DNA of 64,000 bases from Xenopus tropicalis (lineage: Eukaryota > Chordata > Amphibia > Anura > Pipidae). Where the stretch lies: positions 147,067,243 through 147,131,242 of the forward strand of contig NC_030679.2 of the NCBI RefSeq assembly GCF_000004195.4. Reading direction: 5' to 3'. The notes beneath the pieces are model-generated. The model saw only the letters and a list, made by a program, of their open reading frames with translations, was not told the DNA's origin and did no database searches. Position 1 is the first letter of the stretch; each line of letters starts with the position of its first letter. Position numbers and translations under genes: made by a program. Below are positions 36,301 through 51,300 of the stretch, piece by piece.

Positions 36301-39300
36301 GCACAGAGTAGAGTAGGAGGCTAATGACAGGCATGCTGTGGGCACAGAGTAGGAGGCTAATGACAGGCATGATGTGGGCACAGAGTAGAGTAGGAGGCTA
36401 ATGACAGGACACAGTATTATTAGATTTCTGACCTTTACAGTCTCCTCCCATCGGGATTTCTCCCCTGCCAACCCAGTCACTAAGGTTCCTGCCCTTTGGA
36501 GTTTCAGTTCCATGAGTTCGGCCTCGGCACGCAGCGCCTCCTTCTGTGCCAACTTCTCATCGTATTGAGTCTTTAGCTGCTCCAGGCGCTCAGCAACCTG
36601 TGGCACAATCACCATGGGTATCAGGCACTTGGCATAATTCTAATACTGCTAAACCTCGTGGGCAGGTACAGTTGGATTTATAAATGAGGGGGAAGTCCAT
36701 GCTCCTCGTGGGCAGGTACAGTTCTATTTATAACTAAGGGGAAATCCCCGCTCCTCGTGGGCAGGTACAGTTGTATTTATAACTGAGGGGAAGCGCTGGT
36801 TCCTCGTGGGCAGATACAGTAGTATTTATAACTGAGGGGAAGCGCCGGCTCCTCGTGGGCAGGTACAATTGTATTTATAACTGACGGGAAGTCCCCGCTC
36901 CTCGTGGGCAGGTACAGTTGTATTTATAACTGACGGAAAGTCCCGGCTCCTTGTGGGCAGGTACAGTTGGATCTATAACTGACGGGAAGTCCCCGCTCCT
37001 CGTGGGCAGGTACAGTTGTATTTATAACTGACGGAAAGTCCCGGCTCCTTGTGGGCAGGTACAGTTGTATTTATAACTGACGGGAAGTCCCGGCTCCTTG
37101 TGGGCAGGTACAGTTGGATTTATAACTGAGGGGAAGTCCCGGCTCCTTGTGGGCAGGTACAGTTGGATTTATAACTGAGGGGAAGTCCCGGCTCCTTGTG
37201 GGCAGGTACAGTTGGATTTATAACTGAGGGGAAGTCCCGGCTCCTTGTGGGCAGGTACAGTTGGATTTATAACTGAGGGGAAGTCCCGGCTCCTTGTGGG
37301 CAGGTACAGTTGTATTTATAACTGAGGGGAAGTCCCGGCTCCTTGTGGGCAGGTACAGTTGGATTTATAACTGAGGAGAAGTCCCGGCTCCTCGTGGGCA
37401 GGTACAGTTGTATTTATAACTGACGGGAAGTCCCCGCTCCTCGTGGGCAGGTACAGTTGTATTTATAACTGAGGGAAAGTCCCGGCTCCTCGTGGGCAGG
37501 TACAGTTGTATTTATAACTGACGGGAAGTCCCCGCTCCTCGTGGGCAGGTACAGTTGTATTTATAACTGAGGGGAAGTCCCGGCTCCTTGTGGGCAGGTA
37601 CGGTTGGATTTATAACTGAGGGGAAGTCCCGGCTCCTTGTGGGCAGGTTACATAGTTACATAGTTACATAGGGTTGAAAAAAGACCATTGTCCATCAAGT
37701 TCAACCCATCCGAGTAAACCCAGCACACAACCTATACTAACCAATCTATACACTCACATACATAAACTATATATACAACCAGTAATACTAACTGTAGATA
37801 TCAGTATCACAATAGCCTTGGATATTCTGCTTGTTCAAAAACTCATCCAGGCCCCTCTTATAGGCATTAACAGAGTCTGCCATTACCCCATCACTAGGAA
37901 GGGCATTCCATAACCTCACTGCCCTCACCGTGAGGAACCCCCTACGCTGCTTCAAATGGAAGCTCTGTTCCTCTAATCTAAAGGGGTGACCTCTGGTGCG
38001 TTGATTGTTTTTATGGGAAAAAAGAACATCCCCCAACTGCCTATAATCCCCTCTAATGTACTTGTACAGAGTAATCATGTCCCCTCGCAAGCGCCTCTTT
38101 TCCAGAGAAAACAACCCCAACCTCGACAGTCTAACCTCATAGTTTAACCCTTCCATCCCCTTTACCAGTTTAGTTGCAGTCTCTGCACTCTCTCCAGCTC
38201 ATTAATATCCTTCTTAAGGACTGGAGCCCAAAACTGCCCCCCATACTCAGGGTGAGGCCTTACCAGGGACCTATAAAGGGGCAAAATGATGTTCTCATCC
38301 CTTGAGTCAATGCCCTTTTTTATACAAGACAGTACTTTATTTGCTTTAGTAGCCACAGAATGACACTGCCTGGAATTAGACAACTTGTTATCTACAAAAA
38401 CCCCTAGATCCTTCTCCATTAAGGATCCCCCCAACACACTACCATTCAGTAGATAGTTTGCGTTTATATTATTCCTACCAAAATGCATAACTTTGCACTT
38501 ATCAACATTGAACCTCATTTTCCAGTTTGCTGCCCAGTTTTCCAATTTTGTCAAATCGCTCTGCAAAGCGGCACATCCTGCATGGAACTTATAGTTTTGC
38601 ACAATTTAGTGTCATCAGCAAAAATAGAAACAGTACTGTCTATGCCCACCTCCAGGTCATTAATAAACAAGTTAAAAAGCAAAGGCCCAAGGACTGACCC
38701 CTGCGGTACTCCACTAACCACACTGGTCCAATTAGAAAATGTTCCATTTACCACCACTCTGTGTAATCTATCCTTCAGCCAGTTCTCTATCCAATTACAA
38801 ATATTATGTTCTAGGCCAATATTCCTCAATTTGATCATTAACCTTCTGTGAGGTACTGTATCAAACGCTTTAGCAAAATCTAAGTAGATGACATCAACTG
38901 CCATTCCAGCATCAAGGTTCCTACTCACCTCCTCATAAAAGGCAACTAAATTAGTCTGGCAAGATCTGTTACGCATAAAACCATGCTGGCACAAACTAAT
39001 AGTATTGTGAACTGCAATGTATTCAACTATCCTATCCCTTATTACCCCTTCCAGAAGCTTTCCTACTACTGATGCCAGACTAACAGGCCTATAGTTTTCA
39101 GGCTGAGAACGAGATCCCTTTTTAAATAATGGCACCACATTAGCAATCCGCCAGTCTCTTGGCACCATGCCAGACCTCAACGAATCCTGAAAAATTATGT
39201 GAAGAGGCTTGGCAATCACAGCGCTCAGCTCATTTAATACCCTAGGATGAATCCCATCCGGCCCTGGACCTTTGTTTACCTTTACATGTTCAAGTCTCTT

Positions 39301-42300
39301 TTGAATTTCCTCCTGAGTGACCCATGCGTCAGTAGCTAAATTACTAGAACTGGGCATATTACAAGGGAAGCCTTCATTATCTGGCTCCTCAGATGTATAG
39401 ACAGATGAAACCTGCCCACGAGGAGCAGTTGTATTTATAACTGACGGGAAGTCCCGGCTCCTTGTGGGCAGGTACAGTTGGATTTATAACTGAGGGGAAG
39501 TCCCGGCTCCTTGTGGGCAGGTAAAATTGGATTTATAACTGAGGGGAAGTCCCCGCTCCTCGTGGGCAGGTACAGTTGTATTTATAACTGAGGGAAAGTC
39601 CCGGCTCCTCGTGGGCAGGTACAGTTGTATTTATAACTGAGGGGAAGCGCCGGCTCCTCGTGGGCAGGTACAGTTGTATTTATAACTGAGGGGAAGCGCC
39701 GGCTCCTCGTGGGCAGGTACAGTTGGATTTATAACTGAGGGGAAGTCCCGGCTCCTCGTGGGCAGGTACAATTGGATTTATAACTGAGGGGAAGCGCCGG
39801 CTCCTCGTGGGCAGGTACAATTGGATTTATAACTGAGGGGAAGCGTCGGCTCCTCGTGGGCAGGTACAGTTGTATTTATAACTGAGGGGAAGCGCCGGCT
39901 CCTCGTGGGCAGGTACAATTGGATTTATAACTGAGGGGAAGCGTCGGCTCCTCGTGGGCAGGTACAGTTGTATTTATAATGAAGAGGAAGCGCCAGCTCC
40001 TCATGGGCAGGTACAATTGGATTTATAACGGAGAGGAAGTTCTGCAGAGTAAAATACCTCTCGCAGTTTGTTCTGTGCTTCTGCCAGCGACGCCTGTTTC
40101 TCTGCCAGTTGGTTCATTGCGGCGTTCATTCGGGCGCGCTTGGGTTCCACCACTCGGAACAGCCGGCCGTACACCTGGAACATAGGCAGCTGGTGAGTGG
40201 GGGTCTATAGGCATAATGCAGCGCCTAATCCTTACTAACTGCCCTCATAAACCAACATTAGGGCACCAAGGCTCCATGGACCGAATTGGCACTGTATATT
40301 GTCCGTCCATGGCCCGCACCCACCTACACAGCCATGTGATTCTCACCTCCATGGCCCGCACCCACCTACACAGTCATGTGATTCTCACCTCCATGGCCTG
40401 CACCCACCTACACAGCCATGTGATTCTCACCTCCATGGCCCGCACCCACCTACACAGTCATGTGATTCTCACCTCCATGGCCTGCACCCACCTACACAGT
40501 CATGTGATTCCCACCTCCATGGCCCGCACCCACCTACACAGTCATGTGATTCTCACCTCCATGGCCTGCACCCACCTACACAGCCATGTGATTCTCACCT
40601 CCATGGCCCGCACCCACCTACACAGTCATGTGATTCTCACCTCCATGGCCTGCACCCACCTACACAGTCATGTGATTCCCACCTCCATGGCCCGCACCCA
40701 CCTACACAGTCATGTGATTCCCACCTCCATGGCCCGCACCCACCTACACAGTCATGTGATTCTCACCTCCATGGCCTGCACCCACCTACACAGTCATGTG
40801 ATTCCCACCTCCATGGCCCGCACCCACCTACACAGTCATGTGATTCTCACCTCCATGGCCCGCACCCACCTACACAGTCATGTGATTCCCACCTCCATGG
40901 CCCGCACCCACCTACACAGCCATGTGATTCCCACCTCCATGGCCCGCACCCACCTACACAGCCATGTGATTCCCACCTCCATGGCCCGCACCCACCTACA
41001 CAGCCATGTGATTCCACCTCCATGGCCCGCACCCACCTACACAGCCATGTGATTCCCACCTCCATGGCCCGCACCCACCTACACAGTCATGTTATTCTCA
41101 CCTCCATGGCCCGCACCCACATACACAGTCATGTGATTCTCACCTCCATGGCCCGCACCCACATACACAGCCATGTGATTCCCACCTCCATGGCCCGCAC
41201 CCACCTACACAGTCACATGATTCTCACCTCCATGGCCCGCACCCACCTACACAGTCATGTGATTCTCACCTCCATGGCCCGCACCCACCTACACAGTCAT
41301 GTGATTCTCACCTCCATGGCCCGCACCCACCTACACAGTCATGTGATTCTCACCTCCATGGCCAGCACCCACCTACACAGCCATGTGATTCCCACCTCCA
41401 TGGCCCGCACCCACCTACACAGTCATGTGATTCTCACCTCCATGGCCCGCACCCACCTACACAGTCATGTGATTCTCACCTCCATGGCCCACACCCACCT
41501 ACACAGTCATGTGATTCTCACCTCCATGGCCCACACCCACCTACACAGTCATGTGATTCTCACCTCCATGGCCCACACCCACCTACACAGCCATGTGATT
41601 CTCACTTCCATGGCCCGCACCCACCTACACAGTCATGTGATTCTCACCTCCATGGCCCGCACCCACCTACACAGCCATGTGATTCTCACCTCCATGGCCC
41701 GCACCCACCTACACAGCCATGTGATTCTCACCTCCATGGCCCGCACCCACATACACAGTCATGTGATTCTCACCTCCATGGCCCGCACCCACCTACACAG
41801 CCATGTGATTCTCACCTCCATGGCCCGCACCCACCTACACAGCCATGTGATTCTCACCTCCATGGCCCGCACCCACCTACACAGCCATGTGATTCTCACC
41901 TCCATGGCCAGCACCCACCTACACAGCCATGTGATTCTCACCTCCATGGCCCGCACCCACCTACACAGTCACGTGATTCTCACCTTTATGGCCTGAACCC
42001 ACCTACACAGCGATGTGATTCTCACCTCCATGGCCCGCACCCACCTACACAGTCATGTGATTCTCACCTCCATGGCCCGCACCCACCTACACAGTCATGT
42101 GATTCTCACCTCCATGGCCCGCACCCACCTACACAGTCATGTGATTCTCACCTCCATGGCCCGCACCCACCTACACAGTCATGTGATTCTCACCTCCATG
42201 GCCCGCACCCACCTACACAGTCATGTGATTCTCACCTCCATGGCCCGCACCCACCTACACAGTCATGTGATTCTCACCTCCATGGCCCGCACCCACATAC

Positions 42301-45300
42301 AAAGAGAGCGGGCGGCCAGAGACACCTTTCCGATGATGTCCGGCTGGAAGTCGGGCAAGATGCAGTACTGTCCGATCTTTTTGAGGACTCGGTCGGAGAT
42401 GTTGTCCTTGTCGAAGTGAATGAGCTGCTTAATAAAGTTGGACTCCCCTGGGGTGGTGGGAGGAGGACAAACAAGATGGATGAGGAAGGACTAAGCACAT
42501 ATAATATTTAATATAGTGTAAGCCAACATCACCGGTGATGTTGCCCATAGCAACCAATCAGCAATTAGATTTGAACACTCAAGTTAGAAAACAGAAGCAA
42601 AGATCTGATTGGTTGCCAAGAGCAGCTATAATTAATATGCCCCTAAGAGTGAAACCTGCCCCTTCCCAATAACTCACATACATGTAACAGGGGTACATAA
42701 ACACACTTTATACAGCCGTGCACTCACCCAACTGTCTCTTGGCTTCGGCCCAGGTGGGCTCATTGCCTCTCAGGATCATGACTGCCTGCATGACTGTCTC
42801 GACCAATGCCGGGGGGCGCCCGTACGACTTGATCTCCGTCATGTCCTTCTTGTTCAGCGACTCCAGTGCCTGCCACGGATCATGTACAACAAACACTTAT
42901 GGTTGTTTCCCTCAGACAGGGGGTCAGATAAGCACAATGGGGGTATAATAAGGGGAAAGAGGCTCTCACCCTCATGGCCTCCTCCAAGGCAGGCAGCGCC
43001 TCCTCCAGGTCCTTCTGTGCATTCTCAGCAAGAGCCTTGCACTTTATCTCTTCTGCCGCGATCTTCTCACTGTGAGCAGCCACCGTCTGAGGGACACGGG
43101 ATCATTCATTGTTACTGAGGCCCTATACCTACTGAGTGATGTCACATGGTATAGCCCAATCAGTGAGGGCCAGCCATGGCGCAACCAACGCACCTTTTGC
43201 TGCTCGTCTGCCTCGCGCCGCTGCTGGACAATGATGACCAGGTACTCCTCGCACTGCTTCTGGAACTCGGCCACCTTACTCCGGGCCACGGCCAGCTGCT
43301 CCGACATCTTCTCCACTTTCTCCCGGGTCTCGTCGATCTTAAAGAGCCCATTGCGCAGCTTTGTGGCCTTGTCCCCCAGTTCCTTGCGCTTCTCGGCCAG
43401 AAGACTGTGGGGAAAAAAGCCCCCTACGGTTAACTGGTACTAGTTATACCTACTGTACTGCCTAAAGGAAACCCATATATTGGATATACAGTTAGTATAT
43501 GGGGTATATTTAGCATGCTGTGTAAAAAGTGGAGTAAAACATCAGTGGTGATGTTACTCATAGCAGCCAATCAGATGTTTTGCTTTGGTTTTCCAACTGT
43601 TGAAATCTAGTTTCTGATTGGTTGCCCTGGGCAACATCACCGTAATGCTTTAATCCACTTTTTACACAGCATGATAAATATACCCCTAAGCGTCCCATTC
43701 AGCCTCTATTTATCTCACCTCTTGTATCTAGATACCCCCTCCAGGTAACTGGTACTAGTTATACCCAGTGTCCCATTCAGCCTGTATATACGTATTTATC
43801 TCACCTCTTGTATCTAGATACCCCCTCCAGGTAACTGGTACTAGTTATACCCAGTGTCCCATTCAGTCTGTATATACGTATATATCTCACCTCTTGTATC
43901 TAGATACCCCCTCCAGGTAACTGGTACTAGTTATACCCAGTGTCCCATTCAGCCTGTATATACGTATATATCTCACCTCTTGTATCTAGATACCCCCTCC
44001 AGGTAACTGGTACTAGTTATACCCAGTGTCCCATTCAGTCTGTATATACGTATATATCTCACCTCTTGTATCTAGATACCCCCTCCAGGTAACTGGTACT
44101 AGTTATACCCAGTGTCCCATTCAGCCTGTATATACGTATATATCTCACCTCTTGTATCTAGATACCCCCTCCAGGTAACTGGTACTAGTTATACCCAGTG
44201 TCCCATTCAGTCTGTATATACGTATATATCTCACCTCTTGTATCTAGATACCCCCTCCAGGTAACTGGTACTAGTTATACCCAGTGTCCCATTCAGCCTG
44301 TATATACGTATATATCTCACCTCTTGTATCTAGATACCCCCTCCAGGTAACTGGTACTAGTTATACCCAGTGTCCCATTCAGTCTGTATATACGTATATA
44401 TCTCACCTCTTGTATCTAGATACCCCCTCCAGGTAACTGGTACTAGTTATACCCAGTGTCCCATTCAGCCTGTATATACGTATTTATCTCACCTCTTGTA
44501 TCTAGATACCCCCTCCAGGTAACTGGTACTAGTTATACCCAGTGTCCCATTCAGTCTGTATATACGTATTTATCTCACCTCTTGTATCTAGATACCCCCT
44601 CCAGGTAATTGGTACTAGTTATACCCAGTGTCCCATTCAGCCTGTATATACGTATTTATCTCACCTCTTGTATCTAGATACCCCCTCCAGGTAACTGGTA
44701 CTAGTTATACCCAGTGTCCCATTCAGTCTGTATATACGTATATATCTCACCTCTTGTATCTAGATACCCCCTCCAGGTAACTGGTACTAGTTATACCCAG
44801 TGTCCCATTCAGCCTGTATATACGTATATATCTCACCTCTTGTATCTAGATACCCCCTCCAGGTAACTGGTACTAGTTATACCCAGTGTCCCATTCAGCC
44901 TGTATATACGTATATATCTCACCTCTTGTATCTAGATACCCCCTCCAGGTAACTGGTACTAGTTATACCCAGTGTCCCATTCAGTCTGTATATACGTATA
45001 TATCTCACCTCTTGTATCTAGATACCCCCTCCAGGTAACTGGTACTAGTTATACCCAGTGTCCCATTCAGCCTGTATATACGTATATATCTCACCTCTTG
45101 TATCTAGATACCACCTCCAGGTAACTGGTACTAGTTATACCCAGTGTCCCATTCAGTCTGTATATACGTATATATCTCACCTCTTGTATCTAGATACCCC
45201 CTCCAGGTAACTGGTACTAGTTATACCCAGTGTCCCATTCAGTCTGTATATACGTATTTATCTCACCTCTTGTATCTAGATACCCCCTCCAGGTAACTGG

Positions 45301-48300
45301 TACTAGTTATACCCAGTGTCCCATTCAGCCTGTATATACGTATATATCTCACCTCTTGTATCTAGATACCCCCTCCAGGTAACTGGTACTAGTTATACCC
45401 AGTGTCCCATTCAGCCTGTATATACGTATTTATCTCACCTCTTGTATCTAGATACCCCCTCCAGGTAACTGGTACTAGTTATACCCAGTGTCCCATTCAG
45501 CCTGTATATACGTATTTATCTCACCTCTTGTATCTAGATACCCCCTCCAGGTAACTGGTACTAGTTATACCCAGTGTCCCATTCAGTCTGTATATACGTA
45601 TATATCTCACCTCTTGTATCTAGATACCCCCTCCAGGTAACTGGTACTAGTTATACCCAGTGTCCCATTCAGCCTGTATATACGTATATATCTCACCTCT
45701 TGTATCTAGATACCACCTCCAGGTAACTGGTACTAGTTATACCCAGTGTCCCATTCAGTCTGTATATACGTATATATCTCACCTCTTGTATCTAGATACC
45801 CCCTCCAGGTAACTGGTACTAGTTATACCCAGTGTCCCATTCAGTCTGTATATACGTATTTATCTCACCTCTTGTATCTAGATACCCCCTCCAGGTAACT
45901 GGTACTAGTTATACCCAGTGTCCCATTCAGCCTGTATATACGTATATATCTCACCTCTTGTATCTAGATACCCCCTCCAGGTAACTGGTACTAGTTATAC
46001 CCAGTGTCCCATTCAGCCTGTATATACGTATTTATCTCACCTCTTGTATCTAGATACCCCCTCCAGGTAACTGGTACTAGTTATACCCAGTGTCCCATTC
46101 AGCCTGTATATACGTATTTATCTCACCTCTTGTATCTAGATACCCCCTCCAGGTAACTGGTACTAGTTATACCCAGTGTCCCATTCAGTCTGTATATACG
46201 TATATATCTCACCTCTTGTATCTAGATACCCCCTCCAGGTAACTGGTACTAGTTATACCCAGTGTCCCATTCAGCCTGTATATACGTATATATCTCACCT
46301 CTTGTATCTAGATACCACCTCCAGGTAACTGGTACTAGTTATACCCAGTGTCCCATTCAGTCTGTATATACGTATATATCTCACCTCTTGTATCTAGATA
46401 CCCCCTCCAGGTAACTGGTACTAGTTATACCCAGTGTCCCATTCAGTCTGTATATACGTATTTATCTCACCTCTTGTATCTAGATACCCCCTCCAGGTAA
46501 CTGGTACTAGTTATACCCAGTGTCCCATTCAGCCTGTATATACGTATATATCTCACCTCTTGTATCTAGATACCCCCTCCAGGTAACTGGTACTAGTTAT
46601 ACCCAGTGTCCCATTCAGCCTGTATATACGTATTTATCTCACCTCTTGTATCTAGATACCCCCTCCAGGTAACTGGTACTAGTTATACCCAGTGTCCCAT
46701 TCAGCCTGTATATACGTATTTATCTCACCTCTTGTATCTAGATACCCCCTCCAGGTAACTGGTACTAGTTATACCCAGTGTCCCATTCAGCCTGTATATA
46801 CGTATATATCTCACCTCTTGTATCTAGATACCCCCTCCAGGTAACTGGTACTAGTTATACCCAGTGTCCCATTCAGCCTGTATATACGTATATATCTCAC
46901 CTCTTGTATCTAGATACCCCCTCCAGGTAATTGGTACTAGTTATACCCAGTGTCCCATTCAGCCTGTATATACGTATTTATCTCACCTCTTGTATCTAGA
47001 TACCCCCTCCAGGTAACTGGTACTAGTTATACCCAGTGTCCCATTCAGCCTGTATATACGTATATATCTCACCTCTTGTATCTAGATACCCCCTCCAGGT
47101 AACTGGTACTAGTTATACCCAGTGTCCCATTCAGCCTGTATATACGTATATATCTCATCTCTTGTATCTAGATACCACCTCCAGGTAACTGGTACTAGTT
47201 ATACCCAGTGTCCCATTCAGTCTGTATATATGTATATATCTCACCTCTTGTATCTAGATACCCCCTCCAGGTAACTGGTACTAGTTATACCCAGTGTCCC
47301 ATTCAGCCTGTATATACGTATATATCTCACCTCTTGTATCTAGATACCACCTCCAGGTAACTGGTGGGAGTGATGTAGTTGTGCCTCCTTAGTTCCAACT
47401 TCATCCTGTGAGAGAATTCAGCCACGGAGCGATGCATCGTCACAAAGATCCGGGCCACTTTCCCTTGGATCTGGATGGGAAGAGGGTAAAAGCCGGACCT
47501 GTTAGCACTGATTTACTGTCCCAAGTGCATTGAGCAAACCGCAAAAGCACCCACAATTCACCATGTTTTTAGCCCCAGTTGTAACTGCAGGAGTATGGAC
47601 AATTAGCCCAAGGAAACAGAGCAGCCAAACGGCTCCATCTACTGGAAGAACATGGAAATGCAGCAGATGTTACTGCACACAAATACAACGAATGAAGTTA
47701 GAAAATTCCAATGCATATCTTTATACACAGGTTTGGTCTCTTCTGTTCTTACCCCATCTATGGCGCCCAGCTGGACTCCTTCCAGATATCTTTCTGCCAC
47801 CTCCAACAGCGCCTCCTGTGGCCACTCAGAAAACCAGTCTATGGTTGTGCAATTGACAAGCGCCGGATACTGACGGATTCGGTTCCTGAGAATAACGGCA
47901 AGAGATCAGTTTGCCCCGCCCCCAGCAGGATTACACAGACAGAAGGAGGAGCGACATTAGTCCCTGAGGGACCAATGATGTGTGGAATGAGACTCACCTG
48001 AAGGGGTCGCCGACAGGACTCATACACAGGACTATGTGCAAGTTGTTGCGCACTCGTTCTATCAGGAAGTTGAATAGACTCTCCGGTGTGTCTGGAATGT
48101 TCTGCTCCCGAGCTTTTTCCGACAGGGCACTCTTAATCTGCAGGCAGGGAGCAGCAAGGGTTAAGATGGCCAAGACTTCTGCCACTCTCGGCTCAGTTAG
48201 CAGTTTACTGGCCCATGTATGGTGTCTCAGTGATGGTCTCCCCCACCGACATCGGGCTGGTCTCCAGTCCGACCTGCCGGCCCAACCCCTGGATGTCCAA

Positions 48301-51300
48301 ACCACAATGCGATTGGCTAGCTCAACCCCTGGGTGTCCAAATGACCCAAAGATACCCAAAGAGACCCCATGGTCTGCAGAGAGTAGTTTTCACAGGCAGG
48401 CATCTAATTCTATGCAAGTAGCAGCAGGCAAATAGACATGCAAAGCTCTGCACAGAGAAGCACAAAGACATAGATGTGTAATGCTCTGCAGGGAGTTGCA
48501 CACAGATATGTAATGCTCTGCAGGGAGTCACACACAGATATGTAATGCTCTGCAGGGAGCAGCACACAGATATGTAATGCTCTACAGGGAGTTGCAAACG
48601 GATATGTAATGCTCTGCAGGGAGTCACACACAGATATGTAATGCTCTGCAGGGAGTCACACACAGATATGTAATGCTCTGCAGGGAGCAGCACACAGATA
48701 TGTAATGCTCTGCAGGGAGCAGCACACAGATATGTAATGCTCTGCAGGGAGTCACACACAGATATGTAATGCTCTGCAGGGAGGAGCACACAGATATGTA
48801 ATGCTCTGCAGGGAGTTGCAAACAGATATGTAATGCTCTGCAGGGAGTCACACACAGATATGTAATGCTCTGCAGGGAGCAGCACACAGATATGTAATGC
48901 TCTGCAGGGAGCAGCACACAGATATGTAATGCTCTGCAGGGAGCAGCACACAGATATGTAATGCTCTGCAGGGAGCAGCACACAGATATGTAATGCTCTG
49001 CAGGGAGTCACACACAGATATGTAATGCTCTGCAGGGAGCAGCACACAGATATGTAATGCTCTGCAGGGAGCAGCACACAGATATGTAAAGCTCTGCAGG
49101 GAGCAGCACACAGATATGTAATGCTCTGCAGGGAGTCACACACAGATATGTAATGCTCTGCAGGGAGCAGCACACAGATATGTAATGCTCTGCAGGGAGT
49201 CACACACAGATATGTAATGCTCTGCAGGGAGCAGCACACAGATATGTAATGCTCTGCAGGGAGTCACACAAAGATATGTAATGCTCTGCAGGGAGCAGCA
49301 CACAGATATGTAATGCTCTGCAGGGAGCAGCACACAGATATGTAATGCTCTGCAGGGAGTCACACACAGATATGTAATGCTCTGCAGGGAGTCACACACA
49401 GATATGTAATGCTCTGTAAGAACAGCACACAGATGAAAGAAATGCTCTGCAGGGAGTCACACACAGATATGTAATGCTCTGCAGGAAGTCACACACAGAT
49501 ATGTAATGCTCTGCAGGGAGCAGCACACAGATGAAAGAAATGCTCTGCAGGGAGCAGCACACAGATGAAAGAAATGCTCTGCACCTCCTCAAATTCATCC
49601 GCCTTGTAGAGATTAGGGACCTCTCCGGAGCTCAGAATGTTATTGACATCCTCAAGGAAAGACTCGTCGGTGATCTGAGTGTCCGTTAGGAGAAAGACAG
49701 AAGGGCGATCGTCCACCCCAGCCAGCCGGTACAGTCTCTTAATGTCTGTCAACGGAAGGGACGGAAACTTGAGGGGTGCAGGTAGGAAGCCGGGGGGGGG
49801 GGGGTAATCCTAAATAGGAAACTGCCATTTTAATTACTAAGCCCCGCCCCCTGGGATCATAGGAGTCACAGTGCACACAAACAAGCCAAGGCACACATAC
49901 ATGCAGAGTTCTGCCTTTTGCTCCCACACTACTTCCTGTTACAGTTAGAGCTGCATCACTTCCTGTCAGCTGATCTCTGAGGGGGCACACAGCCCATCAC
50001 AAAATGGCGGCTCAAGGGAAAGGATGTAAAAGGGCAATATTTACTGATATATATATTCCAGTTTGGGGAGATTCTTTAATAGGCCACGTAACATAATATA
50101 AACTATCTGTTGGTTACGTATTCATTCTGGGGGGTAGTTTCCCTTTCATGCAGATACCCCAATACCCTGCCCCCTAATATGCTTATTGCATGTTGCCTGC
50201 TAGTATCACAATCCCAGGGCCCCTTGGTGCCCTCGCCCCCCGCTTACCTTCCCGGAACTCCTGCTTGCGGTATCCCCTTGTCACCTCTAACTGGAACACT
50301 TTGTAGTCACAAATATAGGATGCCAGTCGTGCCAGGCTCTGTCTGCCGCTGCCTCCGATGCCAACCAGCAACATGTTCCCTCGCGGTTGGCCAATTACTC
50401 GGACAATCCGGGTTACTAAAAGTCATTGGACGGAAATATGAGTGGTGACGCCAGGCCCCTTACCCCAACAGTATCCCATGATCCTCTGTGCTTCGGACTC
50501 ACCGTGCTGGATGGCATCTGTGAACAGTACTAGGCTCTTGGCCCCCGCTCCGGGCCGCTGGCTCTGTTCCTGCAACTGTCGGTTCATGAAGGTTTTTAGT
50601 GCCTGGAAGTCCGTTATATCCTCGTAGACAGGAGGTTCCCGAAGGAAGTCCCCTAAAGGGGCAGACAGAAATGATGAGAGGATAATGGAAAAAAGCTCTT
50701 GTGCAAAGTACCCCAAACCAACGTGTTAGGGGGTCCCAGGTTAAAGATACCAGGTTGTTCCACTTCAATAGAGAGTAATATTCCGAGACAATTTGCAATT
50801 GGTCTTCATCTTTTATTATTTGTAGTTTGTTGGTTATTTAACTTTTTGTTCAGCAGCTCTCCAGTTTGGAATTTTTAGCAGTTACCTGGTTGCTAGGGTC
50901 CAAATGACCTTAGCAACCAGGGAGTGGTTTGAATGAGAAACTAGTATATGAATAGGGGAGGGGCTGAATAGGAAAAATAAGGAATAAAAAGTAACAATAA
51001 CAATAAAACTGGAGCCTCAGAGAGCAATAGTATTTTGGCTGCCGGGGTCAGTGACCCCCCATTTGAAAGCTGCAAAGAGAAGGAGAAGGCAAATAATTCA
51101 AAAACGATCAAAAATAAATCATGAAGACCAATTGAAAAGTTGCTCAGAATTGGGCATTCTATAACATACTAAAAGTTAACTTTAATTTTGTCCCTGAGCA
51201 GTGGAACAAGGTGGCGGCCGAGTACCTACCAAACACCGGGGGCTGTTTGCTGGGACACAGATTGTGGTAGGTCAGGTTGAAAAGAGACCCCAACTTCTCG

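Noticed and set aside
38162..39357. Functional host gene encoding a reverse transcriptase
   Set aside because: The frame is broken near 38590, the endonuclease is missing and the end has CR1-type octamers, so it is a dead LINE copy.
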